From contig CAYJWS010000054.1 in NCBI GenBank assembly GCA_964373925.1, positions 1 through 8,175 on the forward strand: 8,175 nt of DNA, given 5' to 3'. The notes beneath the pieces were generated by a model. That model saw only the letters and a program-made list of their open reading frames with translations, searched no databases and was not told where the DNA came from. This document shows positions 5,345-8,175 of this stretch, in pieces; within the stretch, counting starts at the first letter, position 1, and every line of letters begins with the position of its first letter. The stretch comes from CAYJWS01 sp964373925 (GTDB lineage Bacteria; Patescibacteriota; Patescibacteriia; Buchananbacterales; GWA2-38-13). The translations under genes were made by a program, and so were the position numbers.

Positions 5345-7189
5345 CTAACTCTTTTTCTTTATAAGGTACAGAAGCCGAATATTTGAGGCGGAAAGGATCG
5401 CTATTATGAAAAATAAAATAAAATATACGGGGCTTATAGCTCTCCAATTTGATTTTTTTTCTTCGTCAAGGCTCGCTCCCAAAATTTTTCCATACATTAT
5501 ATCTTTTGGATAGCGCGGAAGAATCCTTGTTCCGGAGTCATTTTTGGTGAGCACTCCGGTGACGGTTACCTCGTCTTTATCCGCGCAATTTTTTTCTATG
5601 TTGGTAGCAGGTTTTATATATACATTCATTTCTCCCGATCCGTCATCAATATACATTCCAATGTTTCCGCATTGCGTGATTTTGCCATGCGCGGAAACGA
5701 GGATGCCTAAAGGCATATTTTTTATGTCAGCAATTTTTGCAGGCGCGTCATTTTGCACTTCTTCTTTTCCCACAATATGTATATCCGACGCTTGCAAAAT
5801 TTTTATTCTTGGCTCATTCGAATATTCCGAGACCGCGCCCTTCACCTCAACAATGTCGCCCAAAGAAATATTTGGAAAATCTTTTTTTGAAGAATATATT
5901 TGAATGCCGCCGGTGGCGTCCGAAATATAGAAAAATGATTCGCTCAATGTGTTGGGCTCTGCAATAACTGTCCCTGTTGTCGATACTCGCGCGCCCTGTT
6001 TTTCTTTGGAAATTTCGCCCATTGTCTTTGAAGAAGATGAAATGTAGTTGGCTGCCGGTTCTTTTTGTCGCCACGCGCCTTTTTTATCTCGAACGTATGG
6101 TATGCTTTCTTTTGCATTTTCATATGATGCTTCATCCGCCAATATTTTATCAGGGTTAAAAAGCCGCACAGAATCTTTATTGTTGTCAAGATTGATCTTT
6201 GTTTCGTCGCTTGTGAATTTGAGATATCCACGAGAGGCAATTATGGTATTTTGCTTTATTGCGTAGAGCTTGCTTTCGCCGTCAATATCATCAAGAGTCC
6301 ATCCTGAAAGATTTTCCTCGCGGTCATTGGGATTGAAAAGCACAATATATTCTTTACCAGCGTCTGCTCCCTTGGGGTTTGGAAGGAACTCGCTGATTAC
6401 TATCTTTTGGTATTCAATCTTAACTTGCGTGCTTGGAGAGGGGGATGGACTTTCTTGCATTATCGCCTTATTTGAAGAATTTTCCCGCGAGGGAGACGGA
6501 GAAGGAGAAGAGGATGGCGCTCTCGATGGGCTAGGCGAAGGAGAGGGGCTTGGAGGAGCCACAGTCTCGGGTGTTGGCGCAGTTTGCGTGTTTGGTGTTT
6601 GTTGTTGCGAAGGCGGCTCTTGCGTTTGAGGCTCATTGTTTATTTGAGTAACCATATAATTGCTGTTTTGAAATCCAGCAGTGTGGCCGGAGGCGTGTTC
6701 TCTCCAGTTATTTTGAGTATAATCATCAAGGTTTGGGTTCACTCTTTCCAAAGAAAAATTTGTCGCCTTTATATAGGTGAATTGTTCAATAAAGTTTCCA
6801 TCTTTGTCCTTAAGGCCTATTTCTTCGCCGTCTTCCTTGAGGCTTGACCAGGAACTGTCTATAATGGTTCCTGAAAAGTTTTTCTCTGACAAAAATACAT
6901 CCGCCTTCTGGGCTATAATGGCAAATTCTCCCGGTTGCAATATCGCATCCCCCTGAAATGGAGTAAGGCCGTGATTGGTCGCGTTTTCAAAGAATTTCCA
7001 ATCAGTCATATCAACCGCCCCGCTTCCAGTATTATATATTTCTATCCACTCGCTGTTGGTTTTCTCAAACGCTCCTATTTCATTGATAATAATTTTTGCA
7101 AATGCAATTTTCGGCGCTAAAAAAATCAATAAAAAAAATATCAACGCACACTGGAATAATTGTTGTTTAGCAACGTTGTGTAATGGCAT
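5345..7189 (-). CDS. Secreted, membrane-anchored protein with two Lamin-tail and two OB-like domains
   Basis: The N-terminus has a signal peptide (hydrophobic 12-26, likely cleavage after AFA near residue 31). A Lamin-tail domain follows at about 32-175 (IIINEIGAF, SEWIEIYNTG, W64, LQPGEFAII), then a low-complexity Pro/Ser/Gln linker at 184-256 with (PS)n runs. A second Lamin-tail domain is at about 262-378 (IVISEFLPNPKG, KEYIVLFNP, LSGWTLDD). Two OB-fold-like segments are at about 400-472 (TGTVIAEP, FFYISDATGGIQIY, GDIVEVKGAV) and 493-566 (AHGKITQ, MYIDDGSGEMNVYI, VTVTGVL). A hydrophobic helix (about 586-605) and a Lys-rich end suggest anchoring in the membrane with the domains outside. Lamin-tail domains occur in bacterial exported proteins, often beside nucleases or OB domains, and are frequent in CPR genomes. 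No nuclease motif is visible, so a structural, adhesive or nucleic-acid-binding surface role is inferred. Its ribosome site is weak. Confidence 0.92.
   Translation of the reverse strand: MPLHNVAKQQLFQCALIFFLLIFLAPKIAFAKIIINEIGAFEKTNSEWIEIYNTGSGAVDMTDWKFFENATNHGLTPFQGDAILQPGEFAIIAQKADVFLSEKNFSGTIIDSSWSSLKEDGEEIGLKDKDGNFIEQFTYIKATNFSLERVNPNLDDYTQNNWREHASGHTAGFQNSNYMVTQINNEPQTQEPPSQQQTPNTQTAPTPETVAPPSPSPSPSPSRAPSSSPSPSPSRENSSNKAIMQESPSPSPSTQVKIEYQKIVISEFLPNPKGADAGKEYIVLFNPNDREENLSGWTLDDIDGESKLYAIKQNTIIASRGYLKFTSDETKINLDNNKDSVRLFNPDKILADEASYENAKESIPYVRDKKGAWRQKEPAANYISSSSKTMGEISKEKQGARVSTTGTVIAEPNTLSESFFYISDATGGIQIYSSKKDFPNISLGDIVEVKGAVSEYSNEPRIKILQASDIHIVGKEEVQNDAPAKIADIKNMPLGILVSAHGKITQCGNIGMYIDDGSGEMNVYIKPATNIEKNCADKDEVTVTGVLTKNDSGTRILPRYPKDIMYGKILGASLDEEKKSNWRAISPVYFILFFIIAILSASNIRLLYLIKKKS
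6422..6637 (-). repeat. Low-complexity Pro/Ser linker coding stretch
   Basis: This codes for the Pro-, Ser-, Gln- and Thr-rich linker between the two Lamin-tail domains, with repeated Pro-Ser dipeptides in two blocks (residues about 213-234 and 247-253). At DNA level it is a purine-rich GGAGA/GGGGA stretch on the + strand. Such tracts tend to change length by slippage. It explains the long + strand reading frame here, which is not a gene. Confidence 0.7.
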
Positions 7190-7205
7190 ATTATCTCATG
7201 ATATC

Positions 7206-7235
7206 ATATTATTTTTTATATTGTAAAACACTCAA
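7206..7235 (-). promoter_or_regulatory. Probable promoter of the Lamin-tail gene
   Basis: On the - strand, TTGAGT (7230-7235) and TAATAT (7206-7211) lie 18 bp apart. Predicted +1 is near 7199, only about 10 nt before the ATG at 7189, which fits the absence of a good ribosome site. It overlaps the divergent promoter at 7221-7249, so the two probably compete for polymerase. The 18-bp spacer and the lack of an extended -10 make it weaker than its partner. Confidence 0.5.
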
Positions 7236-7249
7236 AATTTTGTTATAAT
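7221..7249 (+). promoter_or_regulatory. Extended -10 promoter giving a leaderless mRNA for the toxin module
   Basis: TTGTAA (7221-7226), a 17-bp spacer, and a perfect TATAAT (7244-7249) preceded by TG one base upstream (TGTTATAAT). Six bases after the -10 comes the ATG at 7256, so +1 probably coincides with the A of the start codon and the mRNA would be leaderless. This fits the absence of any purine-rich ribosome site. A perfect palindrome, CAAAATTTTG (7233-7242), lies in the spacer and could be a repressor site. Confidence 0.72.
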
Positions 7250-7255
7250 AAATAC

Positions 7256-7510
7256 ATGAAAAGACGAGGAAAAAAAATTAAAAAACCAATGCGATTTCGC
7301 CAGTCGCTTTTTTGGGATGTTGACCCAAAGACCATTGATCCAAAAAAACACGCCAAGTATATCATTGAGCGCGTGCTTGATTTTGGAGATGATAAAGAGG
7401 TGAAGTGGCTTGTTCATTATTATTCACCGCGACTGATTAAAGATGTGGTTTACCATTCACGAGTACTTCATGATAAATCTAAATCATTGTGGACACTCGT
7501 ATGGGAGTAA
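7256..7510 (+). CDS. DUF6922-like small protein, putative antitoxin partner
   Basis: An 84-aa protein with a very basic N-terminus (RRGKKIKK) followed by a segment like the DUF6922 family as I recall it: FRQSLFWDVDP, then a helix with KYIIERVLDFGD, VKWLVHYYSP, IKDVVYHSRVL and a closing SLWTLVW. Proteins of this kind are often found just before AbiEii-type nucleotidyltransferases, as here. The likely role is the antitoxin or regulatory partner of the downstream gene; the basic N-terminus may bind DNA or RNA. No ribosome site is present, and the promoter position suggests a leaderless message. The stop overlaps the next gene's start by 10 nt (ATGGGAGTAA). The family name is from memory of the pattern, and the antitoxin role is inferred from position. 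Confidence 0.82.
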   Translation: MKRRGKKIKKPMRFRQSLFWDVDPKTIDPKKHAKYIIERVLDFGDDKEVKWLVHYYSPRLIKDVVYHSRVLHDKSKSLWTLVWE

Positions 7511-8175
7511 AACGAATCATCTCAGAGAGTCTTTATCTCGATTTATTACCTCGTGTAACTCGAAAAGCATTTTTATATTGCGCAAAACTACCCCTATTTA
7601 AAAATTCTCATTGGTATTTAGCAGGTGGCACAGCTTTAGCGCTTCAAGCAGGTCATCGTCAATCAGTCGACCTAGATTTTTTTATTCCCCAAATAAAGAT
7701 CAAGATAACAATGCTTGAAAGAAAATTATTAGAAACAAAATATTGGTCTACTACGTATATTGAAGAAGGAACTCTCTATGGAACACTCATGGATGCCAAG
7801 ATAAGCTTTATTGCCTATCCATTTTTTATTCCATCATCTCAAATGTTTCGCTGTGGAAATATTCGAATTCTTGTGCCTAGTGATATCGCGGCGATGAAAA
7901 TCGTGGCTATCAGCCAGAGAGGACGAAAAAGAGATTTTGTTGATCTCTATTGGTATTGTATCCATCGGGGGAAATTGGCTGATGTTATTAACCGTGCTCT
8001 CTTACAATACCCGGGTCAAGAACATAATCTTCCGCATATATTAAAAAGCTTGACGTATTTTACTGACGCCGAATCCGACCCTATGCCAAAACTCTTTTTC
8101 AAAGCCACGTGGCAAGAGATTAAAAAATATTTCCAAAAAGAAGCGCCTCGTTTGGCAAAAGAATTTTTAGGGTTG
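7501..8175 (+). CDS. AbiEii/AbiGii-type nucleotidyltransferase, 3' end outside window
   Basis: Reading from the ATG at 7501 gives 225 codons with no stop before the window ends, so the gene is cut at the 3' side, probably near its natural end. The key signature is WYLAGGTALALQ (38-49) followed by SVDLDFF (55-61): the Gly-Gly-Thr and Asp-X-Asp (D57, D59) of polymerase-beta-type nucleotidyltransferases. Further on come DAKISFI (98-104), PSDIAAMKIVAISQRG (126-141) and KRDFVDLYW (143-151), typical of the AbiEii/AbiGii toxin family. Members of that family transfer nucleotides to RNA or protein targets and act as type IV toxins or in abortive infection. The active-site residues look intact. No Shine-Dalgarno site lies before the ATG, and translation is probably coupled to the overlapping upstream gene. 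The exact substrate cannot be told. Confidence 0.92.
   Translation, partial: MGVKRIISESLYLDLLPRVTRKAFLYCAKLPLFKNSHWYLAGGTALALQAGHRQSVDLDFFIPQIKIKITMLERKLLETKYWSTTYIEEGTLYGTLMDAKISFIAYPFFIPSSQMFRCGNIRILVPSDIAAMKIVAISQRGRKRDFVDLYWYCIHRGKLADVINRALLQYPGQEHNLPHILKSLTYFTDAESDPMPKLFFKATWQEIKKYFQKEAPRLAKEFLGL

Noticed and set aside
6270..6629. + strand frame rich in Gly and Glu
   Set aside because: It is the antisense reading of the Pro/Ser linker of the Lamin-tail gene.
7256..8175. Classical AbiE operon (AbiEi plus AbiEii)
   Set aside because: The upstream protein is only 84 residues and lacks the AbiEi winged-helix layout, so I kept the name general.
1..8175. CRISPR array, tRNA, rRNA, insertion sequence or integration sites
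   Set aside because: I saw no regularly spaced repeats, no tRNA-like cloverleaf, no transposase or integrase motifs and no terminal inverted repeats flanking any gene.

Overview
The window looks like a contig piece from a Candidate Phyla Radiation (Patescibacteria) bacterium, most likely Parcubacteria-like. This rests on a secreted Lamin-tail/OB-fold surface protein of a type common in that group, AT-leaning DNA, tightly packed overlapping genes, several genes without recognisable homologues, and very short or absent mRNA leaders. TGA is used as a stop (the ATGA overlap near 4372), which argues against the CPR lineages that recode TGA. The taxonomic call is an inference; no rRNA or marker gene is present.

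Layout. Positions 2-1468 (+) hold the 3' part of an unrecognised coiled-coil protein whose start lies outside the window. It converges on a three-gene operon read leftward from 5187 to 1543, and one GC-rich hairpin at 1489-1519, with T-runs on both sides, can end transcription from both directions. The operon encodes, in order of transcription, a 271-aa protein with two probable winged-helix regions, a 265-aa protein with an N-terminal XRE-like helix-turn-helix plus coiled coil, and a 680-aa GHKL-type ATPase. The ATPase carries an S5/transducer-like second domain, two tandem Ig-like repeats and a separate C-terminal domain. The genes overlap by 4 and 8 nt, so they are probably co-translated. 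A near-consensus extended -10 promoter at 5264-5292 drives the operon, and a 7-6-7 inverted repeat lies exactly where a repressor would sit just downstream of +1.

Upstream, also leftward, is a 614-aa exported protein (signal peptide, two Lamin-tail domains, Pro/Ser linker, two OB-like domains, C-terminal membrane anchor). Its promoter overlaps a divergent rightward promoter for a two-gene module at 7256-8175. That module has an 84-aa DUF6922-like protein followed, with a 10-nt overlap, by an AbiEii/AbiGii-type nucleotidyltransferase running off the window end, and resembles a type IV toxin-antitoxin or abortive-infection pair.

Working hypothesis: the GHKL ATPase operon is an undescribed DNA-processing or defence module, with two DNA-binding subunits recruiting a MORC/MutL/topoVI-like ATP-dependent clamp, next to a second candidate defence module. 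Biochemical function cannot be settled from sequence alone. No recombinase, transposase, tRNA, rRNA or CRISPR array is visible, and no stretch above 300 bases lacks a gene.
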